Below, piece after piece: positions 43,044 to 52,189 of a stretch of 64,000 nucleotides of DNA. Position 1 is the first letter of the stretch. Every line of letters begins with the position of its first letter. The translations under genes and the position numbers were made by a program. The notes beneath the pieces were generated by a model. That model did no database searches. It was not told where the DNA came from and worked only from the letters and a program-made list of their open reading frames with translations. This DNA comes from Leptolyngbya boryana PCC 6306 (GTDB lineage Bacteria > Cyanobacteriota > Cyanobacteriia > Leptolyngbyales > Leptolyngbyaceae). The DNA lies in the NCBI RefSeq assembly GCF_000353285.1, contig NZ_KB731324.1, forward strand, positions 824,577-888,576, read 5' to 3'.

Positions 43044-43445
43044 TTACCAGACGTAGCAAAGGACTTCTCCGCCAACTCCCGTTTTCCGGGCATCGCGATC
43101 GGTCATAATGCCGCTTGAGGTGGACACGATCGCAATTCCGATCCCGCCTAAAACGCGAGGAAGGTCTTTACGGTTCGAGTACACGCGCAAACCGGGGCGG
43201 CTCACCCGCTTCAGCGCGGTGATGATCGGTTTGCGGTTCTTGCCTTTGTATTTCAAGCCAAGAACTAGGTTCTTTTTCGGAGCTTCGCCGACTTCTTCCA
43301 CTGAAGAAATAAAGCCTTCAGAGACCAGTACCTCAGCGATACTGCGAGTCATACGAGTCGATGGAACTTCGGTGGTTTGGTGACGCGCTAAGCTTGCATT
43401 CCGAATGCGCGTCAGCATATCTGAAATAGTGTCATTCGCTGCCAT
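43044..43445 (-). CDS. rpsH: 30S ribosomal protein S8
   Basis: The 133-residue protein has [18 protein letters not shown] and the C-terminal [50 protein letters not shown]8 binds the central domain of 16S rRNA and is the classical spc autoregulator in E. coli. S14 is absent between this gene and rplE, as usual in cyanobacteria. Confidence 0.98.
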   Translation of the reverse strand: MAANDTISDMLTRIRNASLARHQTTEVPSTRMTRSIAEVLVSEGFISSVEEVGEAPKKNLVLGLKYKGKNRKPIITALKRVSRPGLRVYSNRKDLPRVLGGIGIAIVSTSSGIMTDRDARKTGVGGEVLCYVW

Positions 43446-43470
43446 AGTTGCCTCTGTGATTTGACTGCAT

Positions 43471-44016
43471 TTACTGATCGCGGAAGGGCATACCCATTTC
43501 TTTCAGCAGGGCGCGTCCCTCTTCGTCGGTGTTTGCAGTCGTGATGATTGAAATGTCCATCCCCCGAATTTGATCGACACTGTCGTATTCGATTTCGGGG
43601 AAGATCAATTGCTCTCTCAGACCGAGGGTATAGTTTCCTCGTCCGTCAAAACTTTTCGGGCTAATACCGCGAAAGTCCCGAATCCGAGGCAGCGCGAGGT
43701 TCATCAAACGGTCCAAAAAGTTATACATGCGGTCAGCTCTGAGCGTCACCATCACCCCAACTGGCATTCCTTGACGAATTTTGAAACCTGCGATCGCTTT
43801 TTTAGCGCGAGTTACAACAGGTTTTTGACCAGTGATGATTGCGAGTTCGTTGACAGATGCTTCAAGCGCTTTCGCATTCTGTGACGCTTCGCCCAGACCC
43901 CGATTCACGGTGATCTTGACGACTTTGGGAACTTGGTGGACGTTGGTGTAACCAAACTGCTCTCTGAGTTTGGGAACGACTTTTTCTTCGTACGAGGTTT
44001 TCAGTCTGTTGGACAT
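43471..44016 (-). CDS. rplE: 50S ribosomal protein L5
   Basis: The 181-residue protein has [24 protein letters not shown] and the signature for 5S rRNA and tRNA contact ([19 protein letters not shown]), ending [13 protein letters not shown]. Length is normal. It is preceded by rplX with about 50 bases between. Confidence 0.98.
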   Translation of the reverse strand: MSNRLKTSYEEKVVPKLREQFGYTNVHQVPKVVKITVNRGLGEASQNAKALEASVNELAIITGQKPVVTRAKKAIAGFKIRQGMPVGVMVTLRADRMYNFLDRLMNLALPRIRDFRGISPKSFDGRGNYTLGLREQLIFPEIEYDSVDQIRGMDISIITTANTDEEGRALLKEMGMPFRDQ

Positions 44017-44065
44017 TGTTTTAGTTCCTCCCTGGGCTTGGTCAGGGCTAAGTTAAGTTCAAGGG

Positions 44066-44416
44066 CTAATCAATGATTTCGCCAGTTTTGATCAGTTTGC
44101 GAACCTTGCGACCATCTTCGGTGAAGGTGTAGCAAACTCTGGATGCAACTTTTTGCTTTTCGGAATACAACATGACATTCGAGCTATGGATCGGAAATTC
44201 ATAGGTCTCGATACTGCCCGATTCGCCTTCGCCTTTTGGCTTAACATGCTTGGTTTTGATGTTTACGCCTTTGACGATGACTTTGCTGAGTCTAGGGAAA
44301 GTGCGAACAACCTCGCCCACTTTACCCTTGTCGTTTCCAGAAATCACTTGTACAGTGTCACCCGTTTTAACGTGCATTTTCAGTGCAACGGGGGACTTTT
44401 TCTTCTTAAGTGCCAT
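44066..44416 (-). CDS. rplX: 50S ribosomal protein L24
   Basis: The 116-residue protein carries the KOW motif ([28 protein letters not shown]) and [13 protein letters not shown]. It starts 23S rRNA assembly at the 5' end. It is directly adjacent to rplN without a gap. Confidence 0.98.
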   Translation of the reverse strand: MALKKKKSPVALKMHVKTGDTVQVISGNDKGKVGEVVRTFPRLSKVIVKGVNIKTKHVKPKGEGESGSIETYEFPIHSSNVMLYSEKQKVASRVCYTFTEDGRKVRKLIKTGEIID

Positions 44417-44782
44417 CTACAGCACCTCCGGAGCTAGAGATACGATTTTGGTGAAGTTCTTCTCACGAAGTTCACGAGCGACGGGTCCAAACACACGCGT
44501 GCCTCTGGGATTTCCGTCTGCGTTGATGATGACCGCTGCGTTGTCGTCGAACCGGATGCTCATGCCGCTGTCACGACGTAAAGTTTTCCGGGTGCGAACG
44601 ATCACGGCTTTCACCACGTCCGACTTTTTCACTGCCATGTTCGGGGTTGCATCCTTCACGACAGCAACAATGACATCACCAATGCCGGCATAGCGACGAT
44701 TGCCGCCCAACACGCGAATGCACATCAGTTTCCGTGCGCCGCTGTTGTCTGCCACATTGAGATAGGTTTCCTGCTGAATCAT
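44417..44782 (-). CDS. rplN: 50S ribosomal protein L14
   Basis: The 121-residue protein has [27 protein letters not shown] and [26 protein letters not shown]14 lies at the subunit interface. Motifs and length are complete. Confidence 0.98.
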   Translation of the reverse strand: MIQQETYLNVADNSGARKLMCIRVLGGNRRYAGIGDVIVAVVKDATPNMAVKKSDVVKAVIVRTRKTLRRDSGMSIRFDDNAAVIINADGNPRGTRVFGPVARELREKNFTKIVSLAPEVL

Positions 44783-44800
44783 GTCCGTCTCCTAGTAGGG

Positions 44801-45046
44801 TTAGGCTTTGGTACTCAGGATCTCAAGCACAGCCCAGCGTTTGGTGCGGCTTAAGGGGCGAGTTTCTTGAATCCGAACGCGATCGCCTTCTTTGCACTTG
44901 TTTTCTTCGTCATGTGCTTTGTAGCGCTTGGTTCGGACTACGATTTTTCCGTATTTGGGATGCGCGGTACGGCTTTCGACCGCAACCACTACCGTTTTGT
45001 CCATTTTGTCGCTGACAATTACGCCAACTCTTTCTTTGACTGCCAT
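44801..45046 (-). CDS. rpsQ: 30S ribosomal protein S17
   Basis: The 81-residue protein has [42 protein letters not shown] and [19 protein letters not shown], the OB-fold rRNA binder. It is six bases after rpmC. Confidence 0.98.
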   Translation of the reverse strand: MAVKERVGVIVSDKMDKTVVVAVESRTAHPKYGKIVVRTKRYKAHDEENKCKEGDRVRIQETRPLSRTKRWAVLEILSTKA

Positions 45047-45052
45047 TTGGGA

Positions 45053-45259
45053 TTACTCACCTTTCAACTGTCGTTCACGTTCTACGGTCAAAAGCTGCGC
45101 GAGGCGGTGCTTAAGATGTTTGAACTGATGGGGTTTATCGAGTTGACGAGTCCCTTGCTGCATTCGGAGTTGAAATAGCTCTTTCTTGACAGCCAGAATT
45201 TGATCTGAGAGTTCCTCGTCTTTGAGTTCGCGTGCGTCCGCAATTTTTGGAAGTGCCAT
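45053..45259 (-). CDS. rpmC: 50S ribosomal protein L29
   Basis: The 68-residue protein is a two-helix hairpin (LKDEELSDQILAVKKELFQLRMQQGTRQ and HRLAQLLTVERERQ). L29 sits at the tunnel exit. It is three bases after rplP. Confidence 0.97.
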   Translation of the reverse strand: MALPKIADARELKDEELSDQILAVKKELFQLRMQQGTRQLDKPHQFKHLKHRLAQLLTVERERQLKGE

Positions 45260-45262
45260 GAT

Positions 45263-45691
45263 TTATGATTCCTCCTCGACGACTTGCTGACGGGTGATGA
45301 ATTTAGTTTTGATCGGGAGTTTGTACTGGGCGAGTCGCATTGCTTCTCTTGCAGTTTCTTCGGGCACTCCTGCGATCTCGAACATGATCCGACCCGGTTT
45401 AACGACTGCAACCCAGTATTCAGGCGCACCTTTACCAGAACCCATCCGGGTTTCTGCGGCACGTGCAGTGACGGGTTTGTCAGGGAAAATCCGAATCCAG
45501 ATTTGTCCACCCCGGCGGATGTAGCGCGTCATCGCTCGACGGCTAGCTTCAATTTGGCGCGATGTGATCCAGGTTGGCTCTAGGGCTTGTAAGCCGAAGT
45601 CACCGAAGTTGAGTTGACTTCCGCGTGTCGCCAATCCTCGCATCCGACCGCGCTGCTGCTTACGGAATTTTGTTCTTCTTGGGCTTAACAT
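45263..45691 (-). CDS. rplP: 50S ribosomal protein L16
   Basis: The 142-residue protein has [49 protein letters not shown] and [17 protein letters not shown]. It helps place the acceptor arm of tRNA. The gap to rpsC upstream (110 bases) holds the GGGGAGT repeats. Confidence 0.98.
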   Translation of the reverse strand: MLSPRRTKFRKQQRGRMRGLATRGSQLNFGDFGLQALEPTWITSRQIEASRRAMTRYIRRGGQIWIRIFPDKPVTARAAETRMGSGKGAPEYWVAVVKPGRIMFEIAGVPEETAREAMRLAQYKLPIKTKFITRQQVVEEES

Positions 45692-45715
45692 TGGTCGATA
45701 CCTGTAAGGTCTGTG

Positions 45716-45748
45716 GGTGGGGAGTGGGGAGTGGGGAGTGGGGAGAGC
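45716..45748. repeat. GGGGAGT heptamer tandem repeat inside the ribosomal operon
   Basis: About four units of GGGGAGT in a row lie between rpsC and rplP. On the minus (transcribed) strand they are C-rich in the message; the plus strand is G-rich with quadruplex potential. Heptameric STRR repeats are known in cyanobacteria. The same unit occurs at 61846-61874 and, reversed, at 60020-60035. Confidence 0.75.
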
Positions 45749-45800
45749 AAGATTCCGCTTTGACAGTCTTTTTCTCCCTATTCCCTACTACCCGCTGTTT

Positions 45801-46553
45801 CTACCCTTCATTCGATCGGTCTTCAAAACGCTGACGACGCTGCTGGCGACGACGGGGCTGTTGGTTTGGCGCGACGACTTCTGCTTCGCGCTCTTGTCCG
45901 GGTAGGATTTCTCCCTTAAATACCCAGATTTTGATCCCCAACGTTCCGTAGATCGTTTGTGCAGTGGTGTAAGCGTAGTCAATATCTGCTCTCAAGGTGT
46001 GCAGGGGAACTCGACCTTCGCGAGTCCACTCTGGACGAGCAATTTCAGCTCCGTTCAGACGACCACTCACTTGGATCTTGATTCCTTCAATGCCAGCCCG
46101 CTGAGCGCGTTGGATTGCTTGGCGAACGACACGGCGGAACGAAACCCGACGCTCAAGTTGTTCAGCAATGTACTCTCCAATCAACATTGCATCGGCATCG
46201 ACTCTCGCTACTTCCACCACGTTGATGCGGATTTGACGATCGCTGTTGCCCAATACTTGCTGAAGGTTTGTTCTCAACACTTCAATTCCAGCACCACCGC
46301 GTCCAACAACAACGCCGGGGCGAGAGGTACGGATTTCTAAATCAATCTGGTCAGCTTTCCGCTCGACTCGGATTTCGGAGATCCCGGGCTTCTTCAAGTT
46401 GTCCAGATTCTTCGGATTCTTCATGAAGAAATTCCGAATCTTGTGGTCTTCTTGCAGCAGTTCGGGATAGCGATCGGCTTCTGCAAACCAGCGCGATCGG
46501 TGTTCTTTAATCACACCCAGCCGAAATCCATTGGGGTTAATCTTTTGTCCCAT
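45801..46553 (-). CDS. rpsC: 30S ribosomal protein S3
   Basis: The 250-residue protein has [24 protein letters not shown], the KH-domain [18 protein letters not shown] and [20 protein letters not shown]. The C-terminal tail is Arg/Gln-rich ([15 protein letters not shown]), as in other cyanobacteria. S3 forms the mRNA entry gate. Confidence 0.98.
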   Translation of the reverse strand: MGQKINPNGFRLGVIKEHRSRWFAEADRYPELLQEDHKIRNFFMKNPKNLDNLKKPGISEIRVERKADQIDLEIRTSRPGVVVGRGGAGIEVLRTNLQQVLGNSDRQIRINVVEVARVDADAMLIGEYIAEQLERRVSFRRVVRQAIQRAQRAGIEGIKIQVSGRLNGAEIARPEWTREGRVPLHTLRADIDYAYTTAQTIYGTLGIKIWVFKGEILPGQEREAEVVAPNQQPRRRQQRRQRFEDRSNEG

Positions 46554-46568
46554 TTTGGTTGTTCTCCC

Positions 46569-46928
46569 TTATGAATCTGCGCCTGGAGCAACACCGATCG
46601 TGATGTGACACGTCGGTTTGCGGATTTGATATGCCCGCCCTTGTGCTCTCGGTCTAAACCGCTTTAGCACAGGTCCTTGGTCAGCATAAGCCTGACTGAC
46701 AACCAAGCTTCCCCGGTTTAATCCTTCGTTATGCTCAGCGTTGGCTGCCGCCGATCGTAAAACCTTCAAGACAGGCTCACACGCGCGATACGGCATGAAT
46801 TCTAGGATAATCAGCGCTTCCCGATAGGAACGACCGCGAATTTGATCCAGAACTCGACGCACCTTAAAAGGTGACATCCGAATGTACTTGGCTACTGCCT
46901 TAACTTCTCCTTGGATTTGTGTCGCCAT
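46569..46928 (-). CDS. rplV: 50S ribosomal protein L22
   Basis: The 119-residue protein has [29 protein letters not shown] and [22 protein letters not shown]. It is part of the exit tunnel and a macrolide resistance site. Five bases separate it from rpsS. Confidence 0.98.
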   Translation of the reverse strand: MATQIQGEVKAVAKYIRMSPFKVRRVLDQIRGRSYREALIILEFMPYRACEPVLKVLRSAAANAEHNEGLNRGSLVVSQAYADQGPVLKRFRPRAQGRAYQIRKPTCHITIGVAPGADS

Positions 46929-46933
46929 TGTTT

Positions 46934-47212
46934 CTATCTCCGCGATTTCTTATCGCCGCCGCCATGTCCCCGGTAAGTCCGAGTCGGCGCAAATTCACCT
47001 AGCTTATGTCCAACCATTTGTTCGCTCACATAGACTGGGACATGGGTTTTGCCGTTGTGTACGCCAAAGGTCATGCCAATCATTTGCGGCAAAATGGTGG
47101 ACGCTCTCGACCAAGTTTTGATCACTTGGTTGTCTCCTTTTGCCCGTGCTGCTTCCACTTTTTTCATCAAGTGGTCTGCAATAAAGGGACCTTTTTTCAA
47201 TGAACGTGCCAT
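46934..47212 (-). CDS. rpsS: 30S ribosomal protein S19
   Basis: The 92-residue protein has [45 protein letters not shown] and [19 protein letters not shown]. It lies in the head of the small subunit. Complete. Confidence 0.98.
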   Translation of the reverse strand: MARSLKKGPFIADHLMKKVEAARAKGDNQVIKTWSRASTILPQMIGMTFGVHNGKTHVPVYVSEQMVGHKLGEFAPTRTYRGHGGGDKKSRR

Positions 47213-47230
47213 CGTTTATCGTCTCCTTAA

Positions 47231-48094
47231 CTACGATTCGCGTCCGCCACGTCCGCGCTTAGAAGTCTTACGACGACGACGCACGATCAAGGCGCTGCTG
47301 AGTTTCTTCTTGTTGCGAGTCTTCGCACCCAAAGCGGGTTTACCCCAAGGTGTAACAGGACCAGAACGTCCAATGGGCGCGCGTCCTTCACCACCACCAT
47401 GTGGGTGATCCACTGGGTTCATTACACTACCACGAACTTCAGGACGACGACCTAAATGACGTTTCCGACCTGCTTTTCCTAAGCTCTGGTTGCGGTGCTC
47501 GGTGTTGCCCACCTGTCCAATCGTGGCGTAACACTCTTTGCGAACTTTGCGAACTTCAGTCGAAGGCAGTTTTAAGGTGACATAGTCGCCTTCTTTCGCG
47601 AACACTTGAGCCGCAGCACCTGCAGCACGAACAATCTGTCCGCCTTTACCCGGTTGAAGCTCAACGTTGTGAACGATCGTACCGAGAGGAATATTCTCTA
47701 AAGGCAACGCGTTTCCAACTTCGATCGGTGCATCTGCACCCGCTTGTACTTTCGTTCCAACTTGCAATCCGACTGGATGTAAGATGTAACGCTTTTCGCC
47801 GTCCGTGTAGTACAGCAATGCGATGCGAGCGTTGCGGTTCGGATCGTATTCGATCGCAGCAACATTCGCGACGACTCCACGCTTGTCGCGTTTGAAGTCG
47901 ATGATTCGATAGAGTTTTTTGTGACCGCCGCCCCGGTGACGACAGGTGATCACGCCTCGGTTGTTCCGTCCTTTCTTGCGGTGCTTGTATGTCACCAAAG
48001 ACTTTTCGGGTTCCGATTTCGTGACTTCCGCGAAGTCAGTCACGCTGCGTTGGCGAGTGCCGGGGGTATAGGGTCGATAATTTCGGATGCCCAT
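47231..48094 (-). CDS. rplB: 50S ribosomal protein L2
   Basis: The 287-residue protein has [39 protein letters not shown] and the peptidyl-transferase-region motif [19 protein letters not shown] with the essential His. It is central for subunit joining. Confidence 0.98.
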   Translation of the reverse strand: MGIRNYRPYTPGTRQRSVTDFAEVTKSEPEKSLVTYKHRKKGRNNRGVITCRHRGGGHKKLYRIIDFKRDKRGVVANVAAIEYDPNRNARIALLYYTDGEKRYILHPVGLQVGTKVQAGADAPIEVGNALPLENIPLGTIVHNVELQPGKGGQIVRAAGAAAQVFAKEGDYVTLKLPSTEVRKVRKECYATIGQVGNTEHRNQSLGKAGRKRHLGRRPEVRGSVMNPVDHPHGGGEGRAPIGRSGPVTPWGKPALGAKTRNKKKLSSALIVRRRRKTSKRGRGGRES

Positions 48095-48112
48095 AACTTG
48101 CTCTCTTGGTGG

Positions 48113-48415
48113 TTATACTTGTTCGGGGAACAGCGTGATCGAGTCGCCTTCTGCAAGGGTGACGATCGCTTTTTTGTAGGTGGGTTTGTACCCGATGTAC
48201 TTGCCGACCCGTTTCTTCTTGCGAGGAAGATTCATGGTGCTGATTCCAGTCACCTTGACATCGAATAAGTATTCGATCGCGGCTCTGATTTCAGGCTTGG
48301 ATGCTTTGGGCATCACTTCAAACGTGTATTGATTCAGTTCTAGTAACCGAGTCGCCTTTTCCGTAATCAGCGGACGGCGAATCAGATCGGCTAGGTTGCG
48401 GGGATCAGTCTTCAC
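48113..48415 (-). CDS. rplW: 50S ribosomal protein L23
   Basis: The 100-residue protein has [48 protein letters not shown], ending [11 protein letters not shown]. It is the tunnel-exit docking site for SRP and trigger factor. It overlaps rplD by 11 bases. Confidence 0.98.
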   Translation of the reverse strand: MKTDPRNLADLIRRPLITEKATRLLELNQYTFEVMPKASKPEIRAAIEYLFDVKVTGISTMNLPRKKKRVGKYIGYKPTYKKAIVTLAEGDSITLFPEQV

Positions 48416-49040
48416 CGTACACCTCCTGGATTTTTTCTAATGCGGCAGATGTCGCAACAATATGATCTGCGTGCAGCAAGTCATACACATTGAGGTTGTT
48501 TGCTGAGATCAGCCTCAGTCTTTCAACGTTGCGAGCCGAGAGATAAACATTATCATCGCGTTCAGCCACGATCATCAAGACTTTCGATCCCGCTTCAACA
48601 CCCCAACGAGACAGCGCTGCAACTAATTCTTTCGTTTTCGGGCGCGGCAGCTTTGCTGCAAAGTCCTGCACGACGATCAAATCTTCTGCGCGTCCTTGGA
48701 ATGCCGTTCTCAGCGCTAAGCGACGCTCTTTCCGGTTCATTTTGATCGAGTAATCTCTGGGTTTCGGTCCAAAGATCACACCGCCCCCTCTCCACAGCGG
48801 AGAACGGCTCGAACCTGCACGGGCACGACCAGTTCCTTTCTGTCTCCAAGGCTTGCGTCCACCACCGCGCACTTCCGATCGCGTTTTGGTTGAAGCATTA
48901 CCTTGACGTACATTCGCCAACTGACGAACCACAGCACGGTGCAGAATGCCAGCTGCACTTTCGGGTCTTGCGGTTTTTAATTCGATTGCGGCAGTTCCCG
49001 ACTCTTTGCCGTCCCAATCTTTTACTTTAAAGTCTGCCAT
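48405..49040 (-). CDS. rplD: 50S ribosomal protein L4
   Basis: The 211-residue protein has the loop [51 protein letters not shown] and the C-terminal [26 protein letters not shown]. In E. coli L4 autoregulates the S10 operon; that leader is not evident here. Confidence 0.98.
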   Translation of the reverse strand: MADFKVKDWDGKESGTAAIELKTARPESAAGILHRAVVRQLANVRQGNASTKTRSEVRGGGRKPWRQKGTGRARAGSSRSPLWRGGGVIFGPKPRDYSIKMNRKERRLALRTAFQGRAEDLIVVQDFAAKLPRPKTKELVAALSRWGVEAGSKVLMIVAERDDNVYLSARNVERLRLISANNLNVYDLLHADHIVATSAALEKIQEVYGED

Positions 49041-49043
49041 TGT

Positions 49044-49682
49044 CTATTTGCTCCCGACGATCGTAGCGGGCACGATTTCTACCAGCGCACCGGGTTTTCC
49101 AGGAACTGCACCTTTGATCAAGATCAAGTTGCGTTCTGCATCGACGCGCACGATGGTCAACTTCCGAACTGTGGTACGAGTTCCACCTAAGCGACCTGCC
49201 ATGCGCTTCCCAGGATAAACCCGTCCAGGAGTTGTACCTGCTCCAGTCGAACCTGGTTCACGGTGGTTTTTAGAACCGTGCGACATTGGACCTCTGGCAA
49301 AATTGTGACGTTTCTGATAACCGGCGAACCCACGTCCGATGCTAGTTCCAACCACGTCTACAATTTGACCTGCCTCAAACAAATCAGCTTTCAATTGCTG
49401 ACCGAGGCTGTAGTCTCCTGCGTTATCGACTCGATATTCCATCAAGTGGCGCAGAGGCGGAGATTCTGATTTTTTCAGATGACCAAGCGCGGGCTTGTTC
49501 AATGCTTTCTCGGTACATTCGCCATATCCGATTTGGATTGCAGAATATCCGTCTGTTTCTTTAGTTTTTACCTGCGTCACGGGGCAAGGACCTGCCTGAA
49601 TGATGGTAACGGGGATTGCTCTCCGCTGTTCATCAAACACTTGTGTCATGCCCAGCTTCGTGCCGACAATTCCGACAGCCAC
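49044..49682 (-). CDS. rplC: 50S ribosomal protein L3
   Basis: The 212-residue protein has [77 protein letters not shown] and [18 protein letters not shown]. It is the first gene of this operon, as in other cyanobacteria, where S10 lies elsewhere. Confidence 0.98.
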   Translation of the reverse strand: MAVGIVGTKLGMTQVFDEQRRAIPVTIIQAGPCPVTQVKTKETDGYSAIQIGYGECTEKALNKPALGHLKKSESPPLRHLMEYRVDNAGDYSLGQQLKADLFEAGQIVDVVGTSIGRGFAGYQKRHNFARGPMSHGSKNHREPGSTGAGTTPGRVYPGKRMAGRLGGTRTTVRKLTIVRVDAERNLILIKGAVPGKPGALVEIVPATIVGSK

Positions 49683-50302
49683 TGTTTTTCTCCTGTTTTA
49701 CACGTTATGCAGAATCAGCGAACCCAACGATCGCCGCTCTGCGTCTCAAGTCACTCCAACGGATCCACGGTCGGACAACCAGAAGAATCTTGCCCCAAGG
49801 AGATTGGAGGCAGCGGATTCCGCGTTTTTAAGTTGGTTTCTTCAAGCATTTATCGAAAAGCTGATAGTGCATCTGCTCTGAAAATGCGATTTCCGATCGG
49901 ACTTAAGTAGGGTTGCTACTCAGTTTCCAGGAGTCGGAATCTACTCGCGAAGAAAGACTGATTTGGCTCAGCTTCTTGCTCGAAGGGTTGCAAGTTCTGG
50001 GAGGCTTTACTGTGCGCTCAAGCACACATAAAAATGCTCTCGGAGTTTTATCCAGAGAGATTTCCCGGAAATTGCCCAACTGAATTTTAGCGACAATTAA
50101 ACACTATAGGACACAATTGGTAAAACTGTCTAGAAATTTTTCAGCGTGTGGACAGGAGGAAAACTGAGCGAGCGGGAATCTACCACTTTTAGAATGGGTA
50201 ATGATGCTAAGGCGGCTAGTCTACTATGAGGTGAAAATACAATCTCTTATCCGAATAAAATGTTAGGCTGAGGTTGTAGTAATTGTGAAGCCTGCGGAGG
50301 CA
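49683..50302. other. Long intergenic region upstream of rplC
   Basis: About 620 bases without a gene I can support. It should contain the ribosomal operon promoter and leader on the minus strand. The last 200 bases are AT-rich (around 50100-50260) with promoter-like TATAGGAC and TTTTAGAAT stretches on the plus strand. I saw no known regulatory RNA. Confidence 0.3.
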
Positions 50303-50732
50303 ATGGAACTGTTGAACAAGGAGTTGTTTGTCAAAGCCTTTTTCGCTAACCCTTCAACCTTAGGCTTACATGATTCGACTCGAATTCATAGTATTAAGTT
50401 TGGCTGTCATCCCAAGTATTAGCGGCTCTCGTGCTGCTAGATGCTGCCCAACTTCACGATATAACCGATACTATTGTCTGGATGACTTTAACGAACAAGG
50501 CAGAATCCTCTTTGACTTGCTGTGTAATGAACTTGGATGTTATGGGCTTAAAAAGCCACTTGAGGTTGACCTAAAATCAGAGATTTCTGAATTCTCTGCT
50601 ACCATCAAGTCGCAGGCTATGTCAATTACTTTCCAAAAACTGAAAGCTCCTAATCAGAATGAAGCTCTCCACCAATTTTGGTCTCACATACATTCAGGCC
50701 TCATTCAGGTCTTAGGTCTCAAGTCTTCATAA
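50303..50732 (+). pseudogene. Possible degraded gene in several frames
   Basis: ATG 50303 has GGAGG just before it and reads MELLNKELFVKAFFANPSTL, ending at TAG 50422. A second frame from there reads LAALVLLDAAQLHDITDTI. A third gives NEQGRILFDLLCNELGCYGL, ending with FWSHIHSGLIQVLGLKSS at 50732. These look like pieces of one protein with two frameshifts. I do not recognise it. A genuine ORF of 120 codons from 50370 is the alternative. Confidence 0.3.
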
Positions 50733-50890
50733 ATTCACCTTTGGTAAGGCGAAATCACTACCCTAAATTGCCGAGGTTCAGGGGTTAGGAGTTCGATATT
50801 GATTTGGGAGAAGTCTACTCCGTCAAACTTTCCAACACTAGCCATTTTGTTGATCTTTGCGACGACGTGCAGAGATTCGCTTTGCTAGAG

Positions 50891-51886
50891 CTAGACTACG
50901 ATCGTTGTTGACGATCGCAATGTACCGTAAGTTACTCCCAGTTGTTTGAGCCATTTGCGGTAGGCGAGAGAAGCGCGATCGCTCGGCAAGTGAAATTCTG
51001 TCTGACCATCCAGCGGCAATCGTTTTGGACGATGGGATTCTAAATTTCCGACATCTTGCAGCATGACCTCATCCTGAAACGCCTCCATCTCTGCTTCGGA
51101 TAGGTGATGAGCATAGTTCAATGCTCCCCATACCCATCCAAGACATTCTTCTTCAGAAACAGGGGTCATGTAAGTTAAAAGCACCATCGTTTGACCGTCT
51201 TCCCGTTTCTTCATCAGGGCAGCAGTTAAGGGACGGAGCGTCCAATATTCGTAAGTAGCAATACCTCCCTGTCCAGTTCCATCGGGATCGGGCTGCCAGA
51301 CTTGGATATTCTTCATGTAAATGCCTGTATCGATCGAATGTACCTCATAGTCTTCGATCACAGGTTGACTAGGTTCTCCTAAAATTCCGGCATGGACAAA
51401 CGGAAAATGAGCTACATCGAGAAAATTCTCAATGGCTCGCAATCCACTACAGCGACAGTAATGCCCACCGCTGAGGTAGGTCTGAAATGTCGGATCATTC
51501 CATTCAGGAAACGGAGCAACTGATGTAGGCGGGTTGCCGAGCGCAACGAAAACGACCCCATACTGTTCTTGCACCGCAAACGATTTCACACAGGCTTGTT
51601 TTGGTGGGACATAGTTAGGATGAGCCGGGACTTTAACACATTGTCCTGCTGAGTTGTAAGCTAAGCCATGATAAGGACAGACCAGCGTGTTATTTACTAC
51701 AGTGCCATTGGAAAGTTGCACGCTTCGATGTGGGCAGCGATCTTCCCAAGCTATTGCGCCTGTATTCTGCCCGCGCCAAAGGACTAAATCGGTGCCGAGT
51801 AGCCGCGATCGCAGAATGGTTCCAGGTTTGAGATCAGCTGACCGAGCAACAGGATGCCAGTCATTCCACAGAATCGGATCAATCAT
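50891..51886 (-). CDS. Rieske (2Fe-2S) ring-hydroxylating oxygenase
   Basis: The 331-residue protein has the Rieske cluster ligands CPHR (Cys51, His53) and CPYHGL (Cys70, His73). The mononuclear iron motif is NFLDVAHFPFVHAG (Asn154, Asp157, His160, His165). This is the phthalate/vanillate-type single-component alpha subunit family; related cyanobacterial and plant enzymes act on chlorophyll derivatives or aromatic rings, taking electrons from ferredoxin. There is no membrane segment, so it is not a PAO-type enzyme. It is probably a monocistronic gene. The substrate is not predictable. Confidence 0.88.
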   Translation of the reverse strand: MIDPILWNDWHPVARSADLKPGTILRSRLLGTDLVLWRGQNTGAIAWEDRCPHRSVQLSNGTVVNNTLVCPYHGLAYNSAGQCVKVPAHPNYVPPKQACVKSFAVQEQYGVVFVALGNPPTSVAPFPEWNDPTFQTYLSGGHYCRCSGLRAIENFLDVAHFPFVHAGILGEPSQPVIEDYEVHSIDTGIYMKNIQVWQPDPDGTGQGGIATYEYWTLRPLTAALMKKREDGQTMVLLTYMTPVSEEECLGWVWGALNYAHHLSEAEMEAFQDEVMLQDVGNLESHRPKRLPLDGQTEFHLPSDRASLAYRKWLKQLGVTYGTLRSSTTIVV

Positions 51887-52189
51887 AGGATTCGCTTCAC
51901 TAATATGGTTCTTTGAGATGAGGAAATCCTGAATGCTATCAGTGTCTGACTAGCACCTTATCCACGACGGGTAGATTCGAGAGCCTTGGAATTGCTTTCA
52001 TTGAGCACCGGGAATTTATGCAGGATGAAGTTACTAAAAGCAAATTTACTCTTTCCTCTGATTCTCTGTCTGTAAAGAAAGTAACGGGGGTCAGGCTTTG
52101 TTCTTGTTGGACAATCGTGCCTCTCGATAACTAATAGCACCCATTTGGAGGCTATCAGAGCAGCATAAATCCGCGCTAAAAAGTAAATT
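51887..52189. other. Intergenic region between kinase and oxygenase genes
   Basis: About 300 bases with no gene, terminator or repeat that I can support. Both flanking genes are on the minus strand, so the oxygenase promoter should lie at its upper end, near 51890-51960. Confidence 0.3.

Noticed and set aside
47049-47408. Plus-strand ORF opposite rpsS/rplB
   Set aside because: A shadow of L2 and S19; no independent support.
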